Notes: generated by a model from the letters alone, not told the origin. A stretch of 64,000 bases of DNA from Mycolicibacterium wolinskyi (GCF_002101965.1 NZ_LQQA01000029.1:248001-312000); one strand, 5' to 3'. Counted from the stretch's first letter, positions 1 to 9,613 are shown. Program-made: numbers and translations.

Positions 1-2111
1 CCGGTGAGTTCAGCAGCCGCATACGTGATCTCAGCGCGCAGCGTTTCGCAGGCAGCCAGCACCGCGCGGCCGGCCACGACGATGCCCGCCGAACCGAATG
101 CTCCGGTGTCATAACCACATACGTCAGTGTCGGATTGCCGGATGTGGATCCGGTCGGTGGTGGAGTTCATCACGGTGGCGATCAGCTGTTGGTGCACCGT
201 GGTGGTCCCATTGCCGAATTCTGCAGTGCCGACCGATAACTCGTACCGCCCTTCGGCGCGCAACGACAGTGCGGCTTCGGCGAAGTGCCCGCGTGGCGGA
301 ATGGTGGCGATCATGGCGATGGCCATACCCTCGCCGACCTGCCAGCCGACTGGTGCGCAGGCCTCGTTGCCGGCGGCAAGCGCGGCCTGGGCCAGATCGA
401 GGCATTGGTCCAAGCCGTAGCTGCCGAATATCAGATCGTCGGATACATGCGCGTCCACCAGAACGTCGCCGGGCTTGACCACATTGCGGCGGCGCAGATC
501 GAAGGGGTCGATGCCCAAGCGCTGCGCGAGCTCGTCCAGTGCGGATTCGACTGCGAAGATGACCTGTCCCAGGCCGTATCCGCGGAACGCACCGGATGGC
601 AGGTTGTTGGTGTAGACCGCTTGCGCGTCGACACGCTTGTTCGGGCAGCGGTACACCGAGATCGACTCGGCGCAGCCGTGAAACATGACGCCAGGACTGT
701 GATTGCCGTACGCGCCCGCATCGACCAGTACGTCGATCGCCAACGCCGTCAGTATGCCGGCGTCATCGGCCGCCGCGGTCACGTCCACCCGGAATGGGTG
801 ACGGCACGGTGCGACCGTGAACTCGTCGGACCTGCTGAATTCGTAGCGCACCGGCAGGCCGAGTCGCAGCACGGCAAGCCCGACGAGGTCTTCGGTCAGC
901 ATCTCTTGTTTGCCGCCAAAGCCACCGCCGACACGTGTGGCGAACACGTGCACCGCGTCGCGTTCCAGGCCGAAGATGCGGCACAGTTCATCGCGGACCA
1001 GGAACGGCACCTGAGTGCTGGTGCGAATGACCAGCCGCCCGTCGTCGTCGCGCCATCCGGTACAGCCGTGGGTTTCCAAGTGCGCGTGCTGTACCCGTTG
1101 GGTGTGGTAACGGCCGCGCACGACGGTATGTGCGGCGGCCAGGGCGCCTTCGACTTCGCCGACGCCGCCGTGCAGTTCGGCGACGATGTTGCGCGACACG
1201 TCGGCGACGCGGGCCTCGGGTCCCTTGTCGGCGTGCAGCAGCGGAGCCCCGGCGGAACGAGCCAGCTCGGGATCGAACACCGCCGGTAGCGGCTCGTAGT
1301 CGACAATGATTGCGCGGCAAGCTTGTTCGGCGATTGCGAGGCTGTCAGCGACGACGGCGGCCACCCGCTGCCCGACGAACCGGACCGTGCTGTCGAGAAT
1401 GTAGGTGTCGTCAGGGTCGTCGTCGCGGATTTCGTGGCGGGCGGTGGAGAACGCGATGCGGGGCACATCGAGGTGGGTCAGTACGAGGCGTACGCCGGGA
1501 ATCGCCGCGGCGGCACCGGTGTCGATGGCGGCGATGCGCGCGTGCGCCACCGGACTGCCCAGCACCGCCATGTGCAGCAAGCCGTTCGGCAGGTGGTCCA
1601 TGGTGTACTGCTCGGTGCCGGTCACGACTCTCACGGCTGCCGGCGCGGCCACTGAATGTCCTGCACCGCCTGACTTTTCGACGTTGTTGGCGCCGGACAG
1701 CGCGTCGGTGATCGCGCGGTAGCCGGTGCAGCGGCACAGATTTCCCTTGAGGTGCTCGGGCAGGTCGTCATGCTGTTGTTCGGTGAGAGTCGAGGCGGTG
1801 GTGATCATTCCGGCCGTGCAGAAGCCGCACTGGAACCCGGCCGCTTCGACGAATCGGCGCTGGAGGGGATGCAGGTCAAGTGCGGTGCCCAAACCGGCGA
1901 CGGTGGTCACGCTGTGGCCGTCGGCGCGAAAAGCCGGGACAACACAGGAATGGACCGCAACGCCGTCGATCAGGACCGAGCATGCCCCACAGTCTCCGGC
2001 GTCGCATCCCTTTTTGACTTCGAAGTGGCCGTGGTCTCTCAGAAAAGTTCGCAGACACTGGCCCGCCCTGGGTACACCGGGCATCACCTCGCCGTTGACC
2101 GTGATGCTCAC
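1..2111 (-). CDS. Xanthine dehydrogenase, fused 2Fe-2S / molybdopterin-binding subunit (3' end outside window)
   Basis: Catalytic subunit of a molybdenum hydroxylase oxidising hypoxanthine/xanthine to urate. Reading leftward from the GTG at 2111, 703 codons are open and the gene leaves the window. Residues 1-150 form the 2Fe-2S module: C36, C41, C44, C56 of the plant-ferredoxin type cluster (GCDAGDCGACS), then C95, C98, C126, C128 (CGFC, CRC). From about residue 165 (GTEQYTMDHLPNG) begins the aldehyde oxidase/xanthine dehydrogenase molybdopterin domain. Fusion of the two modules, with FAD on a separate chain, is one known arrangement. The start codon overlaps the stop of the FAD-subunit gene by 4 bp, so the two are translationally coupled. 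Location next to urate-degradation genes supports xanthine as substrate rather than CO or nicotinate. Confidence 0.9.
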   Translation of the reverse strand, partial: MSITVNGEVMPGVPRAGQCLRTFLRDHGHFEVKKGCDAGDCGACSVLIDGVAVHSCVVPAFRADGHSVTTVAGLGTALDLHPLQRRFVEAAGFQCGFCTAGMITTASTLTEQQHDDLPEHLKGNLCRCTGYRAITDALSGANNVEKSGGAGHSVAAPAAVRVVTGTEQYTMDHLPNGLLHMAVLGSPVAHARIAAIDTGAAAAIPGVRLVLTHLDVPRIAFSTARHEIRDDDPDDTYILDSTVRFVGQRVAAVVADSLAIAEQACRAIIVDYEPLPAVFDPELARSAGAPLLHADKGPEARVADVSRNIVAELHGGVGEVEGALAAAHTVVRGRYHTQRVQHAHLETHGCTGWRDDDGRLVIRTSTQVPFLVRDELCRIFGLERDAVHVFATRVGGGFGGKQEMLTEDLVGLAVLRLGLPVRYEFSRSDEFTVAPCRHPFRVDVTAAADDAGILTALAIDVLVDAGAYGNHSPGVMFHGCAESISVYRCPNKRVDAQAVYTNNLPSGAFRGYGLGQVIFAVESALDELAQRLGIDPFDLRRRNVVKPGDVLVDAHVSDDLIFGSYGLDQCLDLAQAALAAGNEACAPVGWQVGEGMAIAMIATIPPRGHFAEAALSLRAEGRYELSVGTAEFGNGTTTVHQQLIATVMNSTTDRIHIRQSDTDVCGYDTGAFGSAGIVVAGRAVLAACETLRAEITYAAAELT

Positions 2112-2941
2112 GCCAGCTCCGAGCGGACCTGCTCGGCCAGCACCAGCGTCACTGCCCGCCGCCAGTCCGGATCTCCGTGTGCGTCCTCGGTCCACGCGTC
2201 GACCGGGATCGACGCGTGCGCGTCGTGCACCGAACGCAGGTCGGGTACCTCGGAAAACGTGAACACGTAGGGGCGCACGGTCGCCCCGGTCACCGAGAGC
2301 ACGAACCGGCCACCGTCGGGTGCGGTGTCGCGGCGACCGATCACCACCACGCCGGAGCGGCCCAACGGAGACGGGGCGAGCTTGCGGTAGGCGGTGCGGC
2401 CACGCAACGCTGGGGCCGGCAGGTGCACGCAGCGCAGCACGTCCGCCGTGGCCAGTACGTTGGTGCCGACACCGGTGACGAGATCTGCTACTGGCAGTCG
2501 GTAGTCGCTACCGTCGGCCCGCCACACCGTGGCCTCACCGTCCAGCGCGACGGCCAGCGAGATCATCGCCCCCGCCGGCAACGAAAGGCAGATGTTTCCA
2601 CCGAACGTGGCGTGGTGCCAGATCTTGAACGACGCGAGCAACGCAGTGCAACACTGACGTAACAACGGCGCGGCCGCCCAATTCGGCCGATGGGCGCTCA
2701 GGCTGTACGAAAGCCGCGACACCTCGGCCACGGTGCATGTCGCGGACAGCTCGATCCCGGTGTCGTGCAATGTGATCGGAGCCCAACCGAGCCCGGTGAT
2801 GTCGATCAGCCGACGTAAATGCGGCTGGGGTTCGGAGAACAGCCAGGTGCCGCCGGCCAGTATGGCGTCACCCGTTGCGAGCGGCCACAACTCGTCGCGA
2901 CGGGTCGGTCGGTCGACCACCTCGACGGTGTTGAGGTCCAT
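2108..2941 (-). CDS. Xanthine dehydrogenase FAD-binding subunit
   Basis: 277 residues, normal for the FAD subunit of molybdenum hydroxylases, which passes electrons from the 2Fe-2S centres to NAD+. The N-terminal half matches the FAD-binding molybdopterin-dehydrogenase domain (AGGTWLF near residue 30, FGGNICLSLPAGAM near residue 120) and the last 100 residues the CO-dehydrogenase flavoprotein C-terminal domain. The ATG at 2941 is chosen because longer versions would run into the divergent permease and add non-family sequence. First gene of the leftward operon; its TGA overlaps the GTG of the catalytic subunit. The 121-bp gap to the divergent permease presumably holds both promoters; I saw no clear operator there. 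Confidence 0.88.
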   Translation of the reverse strand: MDLNTVEVVDRPTRRDELWPLATGDAILAGGTWLFSEPQPHLRRLIDITGLGWAPITLHDTGIELSATCTVAEVSRLSYSLSAHRPNWAAAPLLRQCCTALLASFKIWHHATFGGNICLSLPAGAMISLAVALDGEATVWRADGSDYRLPVADLVTGVGTNVLATADVLRCVHLPAPALRGRTAYRKLAPSPLGRSGVVVIGRRDTAPDGGRFVLSVTGATVRPYVFTFSEVPDLRSVHDAHASIPVDAWTEDAHGDPDWRRAVTLVLAEQVRSELA

Positions 2942-3062
2942 TCCCGGACGGTAATCAATGCGACCGTACCGTGCAGCGTGAACAGCGAACTCGCCAAGCG
3001 GTACTGCGACCGGCTCGGCCACTCGGCGTGCGAACTGCCACAAACTGTCCCATCCTTGGACG

Positions 3063-4967
3063 ATGGCGGGACCGATCACCCAGAAGCGCAAGAAGCGTGT
3101 GCATCCGGTCGACGAGGTGCCACCGGTTCCCAAGCTCGCCACCTACGGCTTCCAACACGTCGTTGCCTTCTACGCGGGCGCCGTGCTGGTGCCGATCCTC
3201 ATCGCCAACGCCATCGACCTACCTACCGAAGACCTCGTCAAGCTGATCACGGCCGACCTGTTCACCTGCGGTATCGCTTCGATCATCCAGGCGGTCGGGT
3301 TCTGGAAGATCGGCGTGCGACTGCCGTTGTTGCAGGGCGTGACGTTCGCCGGGGTGTCGCCCATCATCGCCATCGGGCTGGCCCACGGCGGGGGCTCGGC
3401 GAGCCTGCTCTACGTCTACGGCGCTGTGATCGTCGCCGGGATCTTCACCTTCCTGATCGCGCCGGTCTTCATAAGGTTGCTGCGCTTCTTTCCACCCGTG
3501 GTCACGGGAACGTTGATCACCATCATCGGCCTCTGCCTGGTTCCGGTCGGCGCGCATGACGCCGTCACCAACCCGCACACCGGTGAGGTGGATCCTGGAA
3601 ACCTGCGGTGGCTGCTGTACGCGCTGGGCACCATTGCCGTCATCGTCGCGATCCAGCGGGTGTTCCGTGGATTCCTGGCGACGATCGCCGTGCTGCTAGG
3701 CCTGATCGCCGGCTGCGTGGTGACATTCGTCCTGGGGGATATGAACTTCGACGACGTCAGACAGGCGTCGGCGGTGGGCTTTACCCAGCCGTTCTTGTTC
3801 GGATTGCCCAAATTCGACGTCGTTGCCTGTCTGACGATGATCATCGTGCTGATGATCACCGCCGTGGAGTCCACCGGAAGTACCTATGCCACGGGTGAAA
3901 TCGTCGGCAAGCGCATCAAAGCGTCCGACATCGGCAATGTGCTGCGAGCCGACGGTCTGGCCACCGCGATCGGCGGGATCTTCAATTCCTTTCCTTACAC
4001 CGCGTTTTCGGAGAATGTCGGCCTGGTGCGGCTGACGGGGGTCAAGAGCCGCTGGGTGGTGGCCGCCGCCGGCGCGATCATGATCCTGCTGGGCTTTCTG
4101 CCGAAGGTCGCCGCAGTGGTGTCCTCGATACCCCAACCCGTGTTGGGCGGGGCGGCGCTGACGCTGTTCGCGACGGTAGCGGTCGTCGGTATCCAGACGC
4201 TGGGCAAGGTGGACTTCACCGACCACCGCAACCTCATCATCGTGACAACCAGCCTGGCGCTGGCGCTGTGGGTGACGTCGTATCCCGATGTGGCCCAAGC
4301 ACTGCCGACCGGCATCGATCTGCTGTTCGGCAGCGGCATCAGCATCGGCGCAATCGCCGCGATCCTGCTCAACGTCGTGTTCTTCCACCTCGGTGGGCGC
4401 GGCGCCCCGGTGGCCGGCGGCGGCACGATAACCCTCGACGAAGTCAACACCATGACCGAGCACCGTTTCACCGACGTTTTCGGCGGTGTGGTGCAGAACG
4501 TGGAGTGGGTGCTCGACCGGGTATTCGAGCGCCGGCCGTTCACCGACACCAACGCGCTGCGAGAAGCTTTCCAAGACGCCCTGCTCACCGGCTCCTCCGA
4601 ACAACAACTGCAATTGATCCGGGCGTTTCCCGACCTCGGCGCAGAAGACGAGACCGGCCGGGCGCTGGCCGTCGACCACGTTGCGCTGTCAAATCTCGAT
4701 GAGGATGACCACAACGACGTCGTCGCACTGGCCACCGCCTACCGCGAACACTTCGGATTCCCGCTGATCATCTGCGCCCGCGAGACTGAGCACTTCGACC
4801 GTGTCCTGCAGAACGGGTGGGCGCGGATGGACAACTCTCCGGGTGCGGAGAAGGCGTTCGCGCTGATCGAGATCGCCAAGATCGTCAACTACCGGTTCGG
4901 TGACCTGGTTGCCGACGCCAACCCGATCGCGGCGGCACGGTTCGGCCGCCTCGGCGATCTACGCTGA
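3063..4967 (+). CDS. NCS2 uracil/xanthine permease with C-terminal OHCU-decarboxylase-like domain
   Basis: 634 residues. Residues about 25-455 are a nucleobase:cation symporter-2 membrane domain: QH motif in the first helix (YGFQHVVAFYAG), the family signature ENVGLVRLTG near residue 320 and alternating hydrophobic helices. It should import purines such as xanthine or urate. Residues about 470-634 are not membrane sequence: they resemble 2-oxo-4-hydroxy-4-carboxy-5-ureidoimidazoline (OHCU) decarboxylase, including FGFPLIICARE and a C-terminal AKIVNYRFGDLV helix. The catalytic histidine of the canonical RAHPDLG motif is phenylalanine here (RAFPDLG, F522), so the domain is probably inactive or a docking module. 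A separate uraD follows 5 bp later. First gene of the rightward operon. Confidence 0.9.
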   Translation: MAGPITQKRKKRVHPVDEVPPVPKLATYGFQHVVAFYAGAVLVPILIANAIDLPTEDLVKLITADLFTCGIASIIQAVGFWKIGVRLPLLQGVTFAGVSPIIAIGLAHGGGSASLLYVYGAVIVAGIFTFLIAPVFIRLLRFFPPVVTGTLITIIGLCLVPVGAHDAVTNPHTGEVDPGNLRWLLYALGTIAVIVAIQRVFRGFLATIAVLLGLIAGCVVTFVLGDMNFDDVRQASAVGFTQPFLFGLPKFDVVACLTMIIVLMITAVESTGSTYATGEIVGKRIKASDIGNVLRADGLATAIGGIFNSFPYTAFSENVGLVRLTGVKSRWVVAAAGAIMILLGFLPKVAAVVSSIPQPVLGGAALTLFATVAVVGIQTLGKVDFTDHRNLIIVTTSLALALWVTSYPDVAQALPTGIDLLFGSGISIGAIAAILLNVVFFHLGGRGAPVAGGGTITLDEVNTMTEHRFTDVFGGVVQNVEWVLDRVFERRPFTDTNALREAFQDALLTGSSEQQLQLIRAFPDLGAEDETGRALAVDHVALSNLDEDDHNDVVALATAYREHFGFPLIICARETEHFDRVLQNGWARMDNSPGAEKAFALIEIAKIVNYRFGDLVADANPIAAARFGRLGDLR

Positions 4968-4972
4968 CGGGC

Positions 4973-5485
4973 ATGCCCACCCACCGTGCGCTCGGCATCG
5001 CCGGATTCAACCAGCTCAGCGACCGGCAACGCATGCATATGCTGTTCGAGGTGTGCTCGTCGCCGATCTGGGCGCGACGAGTGCTGGCGGGTACGCCGTT
5101 CCGGAACGTCGATGCGCTGCTGGACCGAGCCGATCGGATCCTCGCCGAACTTCCCGACGCCGAGATCGACGCCGCGCTCGACGGTCATCCGCGTATCGGC
5201 GGCCGGGTCGACAACGCGTCGTCGGCGCGTGAACAGGCCGGGGTGGCAGACGCCGACGACGCAGTCCGCGCCGAACTGGCGGCGAAAAACCAGGCCTACG
5301 AAGACAAATTCGGTTACGTGTACCTGGTGTGCGCCAGCGGGCGCTCCGCCGAGGAACTTCTCGCCATCCTGACCGAGCGGTTGTGCAACGATCCGGAGAC
5401 CGAACGCCGGGTGATGCGCAGCGAGCTGGCCAAGATCAACCGACTCCGTCTACAACGTCTGTTCACCGAGGAGGCGACGACGTGA
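4973..5485 (+). CDS. uraD: 2-oxo-4-hydroxy-4-carboxy-5-ureidoimidazoline (OHCU) decarboxylase
   Basis: 170-residue cytosolic enzyme that decarboxylates OHCU to S-allantoin, last step of the urate-to-allantoin conversion. The family signature GHPRIGG is at residues 71-77, with the catalytic H72 present, in contrast to the degenerate domain on the preceding permease. KFGYVYLVCASGRSAEE and the C-terminal LAKINRLRLQRL helix also match. ATG at 4973 lies 5 bp after the permease stop, and its TGA overlaps the GTG of uraH (GTGA), so all three are co-transcribed. Confidence 0.9.
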   Translation: MPTHRALGIAGFNQLSDRQRMHMLFEVCSSPIWARRVLAGTPFRNVDALLDRADRILAELPDAEIDAALDGHPRIGGRVDNASSAREQAGVADADDAVRAELAAKNQAYEDKFGYVYLVCASGRSAEELLAILTERLCNDPETERRVMRSELAKINRLRLQRLFTEEATT

Positions 5486-5805
5486 CCCACATCAGCACCC
5501 ACGTTCTCGACGCCGTCACCGGCCGACCGGCCGTCGGGGTGGCGGTGACACTGATTGGAGCCGACGGCGCCGTGCTGGCGCAGTCCGCCACCGACAGCGA
5601 CGGAAGGATCGCCGACCTGTACAGCGGTCCGGTGCCGGAAGTATGCCGGTTATGTTTCGACACCGCCGCCTATTTCGCCGCGCACGGAGTCGACGCCCTC
5701 TACCCGGAAGTCGTGGTCGCCGTGTCTATCACCGGCACCTCAGACAGATATCACGTGCCACTGTTGTTGGCGCCCTTCGCCTATTCGACGTACCGAGGGA
5801 GCTGA
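5482..5805 (+). CDS. uraH: 5-hydroxyisourate hydrolase (transthyretin-related)
   Basis: 107 residues, usual for the family, which hydrolyses 5-hydroxyisourate to OHCU. The N-terminal signature STHVLD (residues 5-10) and the C-terminal tetrapeptide YRGS that forms the active-site cleft of the homotetramer are both intact, as is the conserved arginine of DSDGRIADL. GTG start at 5482 overlaps the uraD stop; this start places STHVLD at the expected distance from the N terminus. Acts between urate oxidase (next gene) and UraD (previous gene). Confidence 0.92.
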   Translation: MTHISTHVLDAVTGRPAVGVAVTLIGADGAVLAQSATDSDGRIADLYSGPVPEVCRLCFDTAAYFAAHGVDALYPEVVVAVSITGTSDRYHVPLLLAPFAYSTYRGS

Positions 5806-5808
5806 ATC

Positions 5809-6708
5809 ATGTCGAACATCATTCTGGGCAAACACCAGTACGGTAAGGCGGAGAACCGCGTGGTGCGGATCTACCGCGACAGCCCCCGCCACGAGATCCA
5901 CGACCTCAACGTGTCGACCTGTCTGCGCGGCGATTTCAGCGCCGCCCACCTCACCGGCGATCAATCCCGGGTGCTACCCACCGACACACAGAAACAGACT
6001 GTGTACGCCTATGCCAAACAACCGGGGATATCGACCATCGAGGACTACGGCCTGGCGCTGGCCCGCCACTTCGTGAATGACGTCGAACCCGTCGATGCCG
6101 CCCGTATCGAGATCGACGAATACGCCTGGCAGCGAGTGGTTGTCAACGGCTCCGAGCACGACCACACCTGGATCCGCCGGGGGCAGGAGACGCGCACCGC
6201 AGCGGTGACCGTCGACGGTGACGGCGAATGGGTGATCGGCGGACTGAAAGATCTGGTCATCCTGAAGTCGACCGGCTCGGAGTTCGCCGGCTTCCTCACC
6301 GACGAGTACACGGTGCTCGAACCCACCCATGACCGCGTCATGGCGACTTCGCTGATCGCGCAATGGCGCTTCACCACAACCGATGTGGCCTGGGACGAGA
6401 TGTATGACGGCGTCAAGGCTCGGCTGACCGAACAGTTCGCCGTCGTACACTCGCTGGCGTTGCAGCAGAGCCTCTTTCACATGGGGAAGGCAGTGCTGGA
6501 GAGCTGTCCCGAGATCGCCGAAGTGCGGTTGTCGGCGCCCAACAAACACCACTTCGTCTACGACCTGACACCGTTCGGGCTGCAGAACCACAATGAGGTG
6601 TTCCACGCCGACGACCGCCCATACGGGCTCATCCAGGCCACCGTCACGCGCGACGACGCCCCGCCACCCGGTCCGGCCTGGGATCTGCAGCAGGGCTGGC
6701 TGGCGTGA
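5809..6708 (+). CDS. uox: Urate oxidase (factor-independent urate hydroxylase)
   Basis: 299 residues, the normal size of cofactor-free uricase, which oxidises urate to 5-hydroxyisourate with release of peroxide. The N-terminal GKHQYGKAENRVVR carries the active-site Lys (K13), PTDTQK near residue 58 the catalytic Thr, and APNKHHFVYDL with NHNEVFHADDRPYG the C-terminal substrate-binding residues. ATG lies 3 bp after the uraH stop with GAGGGAG upstream as ribosome binding site. With UraH and UraD it completes urate to allantoin; I see no allantoinase here, so later steps are encoded elsewhere. Confidence 0.93.
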   Translation: MSNIILGKHQYGKAENRVVRIYRDSPRHEIHDLNVSTCLRGDFSAAHLTGDQSRVLPTDTQKQTVYAYAKQPGISTIEDYGLALARHFVNDVEPVDAARIEIDEYAWQRVVVNGSEHDHTWIRRGQETRTAAVTVDGDGEWVIGGLKDLVILKSTGSEFAGFLTDEYTVLEPTHDRVMATSLIAQWRFTTTDVAWDEMYDGVKARLTEQFAVVHSLALQQSLFHMGKAVLESCPEIAEVRLSAPNKHHFVYDLTPFGLQNHNEVFHADDRPYGLIQATVTRDDAPPPGPAWDLQQGWLA

Positions 6709-6727
6709 CCAATACCGGGTGAACGGG

Positions 6728-8092
6728 ATGACGCGGGCGTATCGCGGGCACCTGATGCACATCGGCGGCAACCCTGAGCTGGCCGACGTACGCGATTGCC
6801 TGGTCAGCGAGCCCGACGGCGTGGTGGTGGTCGACGACACCGGACGCATCACCTACAGCGGTGCCTACGCAGACCGGCCCGGCGATGACGCCGAAACTGT
6901 AGATTTCCGGCCCGCCTTCCTGCTACCCGGGTTCGTCGACACGCACATACACTTCCCGCAGACCTACTGCACCGACGCCTACGGCGGCGGCCGGCTCCTG
7001 GATTGGTTGGCGCGCTGCGTATTTCCAGCCGAAGCCAAACTGGCCGACCCCGCCTACGCACAGCAGGCGGCGCGAGACTTCTGCCGCCGCCGAATCAGCG
7101 TGGGTACGACGACGGCACTGGTGTTCGGATCTGCTTTTCCCCACGCTCAGGATGCTCTGTTCAGCGAGTCGATCCGGACCGGGTTGCGCACCATCTCGGG
7201 CCGTGGCATCCAGACCGTGGGACCGCCGTCGGCCGGGCCGTTGCTCACCGACGAGACGACGGCGATCTCGTTGGCGGTGGCCGAAATCGACCGGTGGCAC
7301 GGTGCCGACACCGGTGATCCGGCGACTGCACTCGTGCACGCCGCGGTGGTGCCGCGGTTCGCCCTGTCGGTGACGGCGCACACCCTCCACGCGCTCGGCG
7401 AGGTCTACGATTCGGTCCGCGATCGGGGCGTGTACTTCCACACTCACCTCAACGAGAACGTCGACGAGGTGGCGGCGGTACACGAAACCTACGGTGTACG
7501 AACCTATCTGGACACCTACGACGGCAGATTCGGTGGAGGCTCAACACCGGCGGGCAAGACGCTGCTGGGCCCACGCAGCGTGCTGGCACACGCGGTGCAC
7601 TGCACCGCCGACGAATTGGCCCGCATGGCCGAAACCGCGACGTCGATCGCGCACTGTCCAACCTCCCAGCTGTTCCTCGGCAGCGGCGTCATGCCGTGGC
7701 GCTCCACGGTGCGCAGCCGGGTGAACGTGTCGCTGGGCACCGATGTGAGCGCCGGCGACGAGTGGCTGATGCCCCGTGTGCTCAACGACTGCTTCAAAGT
7801 GCACATGTCCGAGCCGGGAGACCATGCGGTTGCGCTGCATCCGGCCGAACTGTTGTTCACCGCGACGCTCGCCGGTGCGCGTGCGCTCGACCTGGAAGCG
7901 CGGATCGGCAACCTCGACGTAGGCAAGGAAGCCGACTTCGTGGTGGTCGACCCCCACCACCAGGAACTGCTGGCCGAAACACTGGCCCAGATCGAGAACG
8001 GCGACCGCGACCGACTGCTGTTCACACTGCTGATGGGCATGAGAGACGACGCTGTTGTGCAGGTGTACGTCAAGGGCCGCAAGCTCGGTTGA
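6728..8092 (+). CDS. guaD: Guanine deaminase (amidohydrolase superfamily)
   Basis: 454 residues, typical for guanine deaminase, which converts guanine to xanthine and feeds the xanthine dehydrogenase encoded upstream. Metal-binding and catalytic motifs are visible in order: DTHIHFPQ (about residue 70), HTHLNEN (about 240), HAVHC (about 285) and SLGTDVSAGDEW (about 340), the last being characteristic of guanine deaminase. ATG at 6728 lies 19 bp after the urate oxidase stop; an in-frame GTG three codons earlier is possible. Last gene of the rightward operon, ending 6 bp from a convergent gene. 8-oxoguanine deamination is an alternative I consider less likely. Confidence 0.88.
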   Translation: MTRAYRGHLMHIGGNPELADVRDCLVSEPDGVVVVDDTGRITYSGAYADRPGDDAETVDFRPAFLLPGFVDTHIHFPQTYCTDAYGGGRLLDWLARCVFPAEAKLADPAYAQQAARDFCRRRISVGTTTALVFGSAFPHAQDALFSESIRTGLRTISGRGIQTVGPPSAGPLLTDETTAISLAVAEIDRWHGADTGDPATALVHAAVVPRFALSVTAHTLHALGEVYDSVRDRGVYFHTHLNENVDEVAAVHETYGVRTYLDTYDGRFGGGSTPAGKTLLGPRSVLAHAVHCTADELARMAETATSIAHCPTSQLFLGSGVMPWRSTVRSRVNVSLGTDVSAGDEWLMPRVLNDCFKVHMSEPGDHAVALHPAELLFTATLAGARALDLEARIGNLDVGKEADFVVVDPHHQELLAETLAQIENGDRDRLLFTLLMGMRDDAVVQVYVKGRKLG

Positions 8093-8098
8093 GGTTGG

Positions 8099-9613
8099 CT
8101 ACGCCCCGTACAAATGCAGGGCCCGTGCGGTCACTGTCGCGATCTCGCCGCTCAGCCCCGCGATCGGTGGGCCGCCACGTTGGTGGATCACGTTCGCGAG
8201 GACAACAACGTAGGTGTTCGAGCCCGGGTCGATCCACAGCGTCACGCCGGTGAATCCGGTATGCCCGAAGCTGCCGATCGGGAAGATCAGACCACGTGGC
8301 CGGGAATGTGCGGTGTCGATGTCCCAGCCGAAGCCGCGCAGGTCTTGTCCGGCGATTGCGGGATAGTGCGGGGCAAGCAAGGGATCGGTTGAGTTGGGCG
8401 AGGTTTCGATGGCTTCGCGGGCGGCGTTGTTCGCGGCTTCCAATTGCGCGGCGGTGTGTCCAGGTTGCTGTGGCGTCGTCATCAGTTCCAGGGTCGAGCG
8501 CGTCAGCGGAAACGCGCTCGGCCGGCCGGCGAGGCGATCGAGTAGAGCCTGCGCGAACAGACCGACATCGTGGACAGTCGAAAACACCCCGGCGCTTCCT
8601 GATATGCCACCCATGCGCCGGGCCGTCGGGTCATGGACCGTACCGCGCAACAGGTGACCGAAATCGGGGTTGAGGCCCGGAGTGTCCCCGTCCACCGCGG
8701 TGGGGGCGACACGCGTCAAGAGCTCGGTATTCCAAGTGCCCGGCGGGCACTCGTCAACTTCGGGCGCGCCTGGATCGAGAGCGATCGCGGTTCCCCGGAC
8801 CTGGTGTGGGCCACATGCTTTGGCCGCGGGCAGATAGTAGGTGTCGTTCATGCCAAGGGGCTCAAAGACGTTGTGCCGTATGTAATCTTCCAACGGCTCG
8901 CCGGTGATCTTCTCGATCAGTGCGCCGAGAATGATGAAGTTGATGTCGGAGTAGTGGAACAGTTCGCCAGGGCTGAACACCACCCACGCGCCGAGTGCAC
9001 GGCGAATGCCATCGACCTTGTCGGCCTTGTCCAGCCCCCACGGCCCGTCGAGGCTCAGATCTCCTGCAATGCCCGACGTGTGAGTGAGCAACATGCGCAG
9101 CGTCACCTGTGCCCGGCGCGGATCGTCAGCCGGGTTGAAGTCGGGAAGGTAGGTCTGCGCGGGTTCGTCGATCTGAACCTTGCCCTGTTCGTAGAGCTGC
9201 ATGATGGCGGTGGCCGTCGTGAGGCTTTTCGTCAACGAGGCCAGATCGAAGATCGTGTCCTCGATCATCGGCTCGGCGGGCGCGGGCGCCCCGTCCAGTC
9301 CTGGTTCGTCGGCGAGCTTGCGCGAGCCGAAGGCCTGACGGAAGACGATGTTGCCGGCGTGCCCAACCTGTACCACCGCACCCGGCAACCGATGTGCCGC
9401 AATCGCATCGTTCATCAGTTTGGCGACCGGCGCGAAGTCACCCATGGGAACGACGGGCGGCGTCGTCGTCACCGGTGCGGCCGGTGCGGTCATCGCCGGC
9501 GTCGTGGGGTCGGGCTGTGGCTGCGCGCCCTGTCCGCACGCGGCGAGCGTGAGAATGACGGTCGCAGCCGCGTACACATGGGCAGCAGCACGTGATCGAG
9601 ACACCGTCACCAC
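8099..9613 (-). CDS. Serine beta-lactamase/penicillin-binding-protein-like lipoprotein
   Basis: 504 residues with a lipoprotein signal peptide ending in LTLAAC at about residue 26, so probably anchored to the outer face of the membrane. The body is a class C beta-lactamase/DD-peptidase/esterase fold: SLTKS (SxxK nucleophile motif, FDLASLTKS) near residue 127, YSD in HYSDINFIILGALI as the YxN-like motif, and HTGFTG near the C terminus in the position of KTG. Such proteins act as esterases or D-amino-acid peptidases as well as beta-lactamases; the substrate cannot be told. GTG start at 9613. Convergent with guaD, with no operon partner. Confidence 0.85.
   Translation of the reverse strand: MVTVSRSRAAAHVYAAATVILTLAACGQGAQPQPDPTTPAMTAPAAPVTTTPPVVPMGDFAPVAKLMNDAIAAHRLPGAVVQVGHAGNIVFRQAFGSRKLADEPGLDGAPAPAEPMIEDTIFDLASLTKSLTTATAIMQLYEQGKVQIDEPAQTYLPDFNPADDPRRAQVTLRMLLTHTSGIAGDLSLDGPWGLDKADKVDGIRRALGAWVVFSPGELFHYSDINFIILGALIEKITGEPLEDYIRHNVFEPLGMNDTYYLPAAKACGPHQVRGTAIALDPGAPEVDECPPGTWNTELLTRVAPTAVDGDTPGLNPDFGHLLRGTVHDPTARRMGGISGSAGVFSTVHDVGLFAQALLDRLAGRPSAFPLTRSTLELMTTPQQPGHTAAQLEAANNAAREAIETSPNSTDPLLAPHYPAIAGQDLRGFGWDIDTAHSRPRGLIFPIGSFGHTGFTGVTLWIDPGSNTYVVVLANVIHQRGGPPIAGLSGEIATVTARALHLYGA

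Noticed and set aside
285..1289. 334-codon plus-strand frame over the xanthine dehydrogenase gene
   Set aside because: The minus strand reads continuously as the 2Fe-2S/molybdopterin subunit through this interval.
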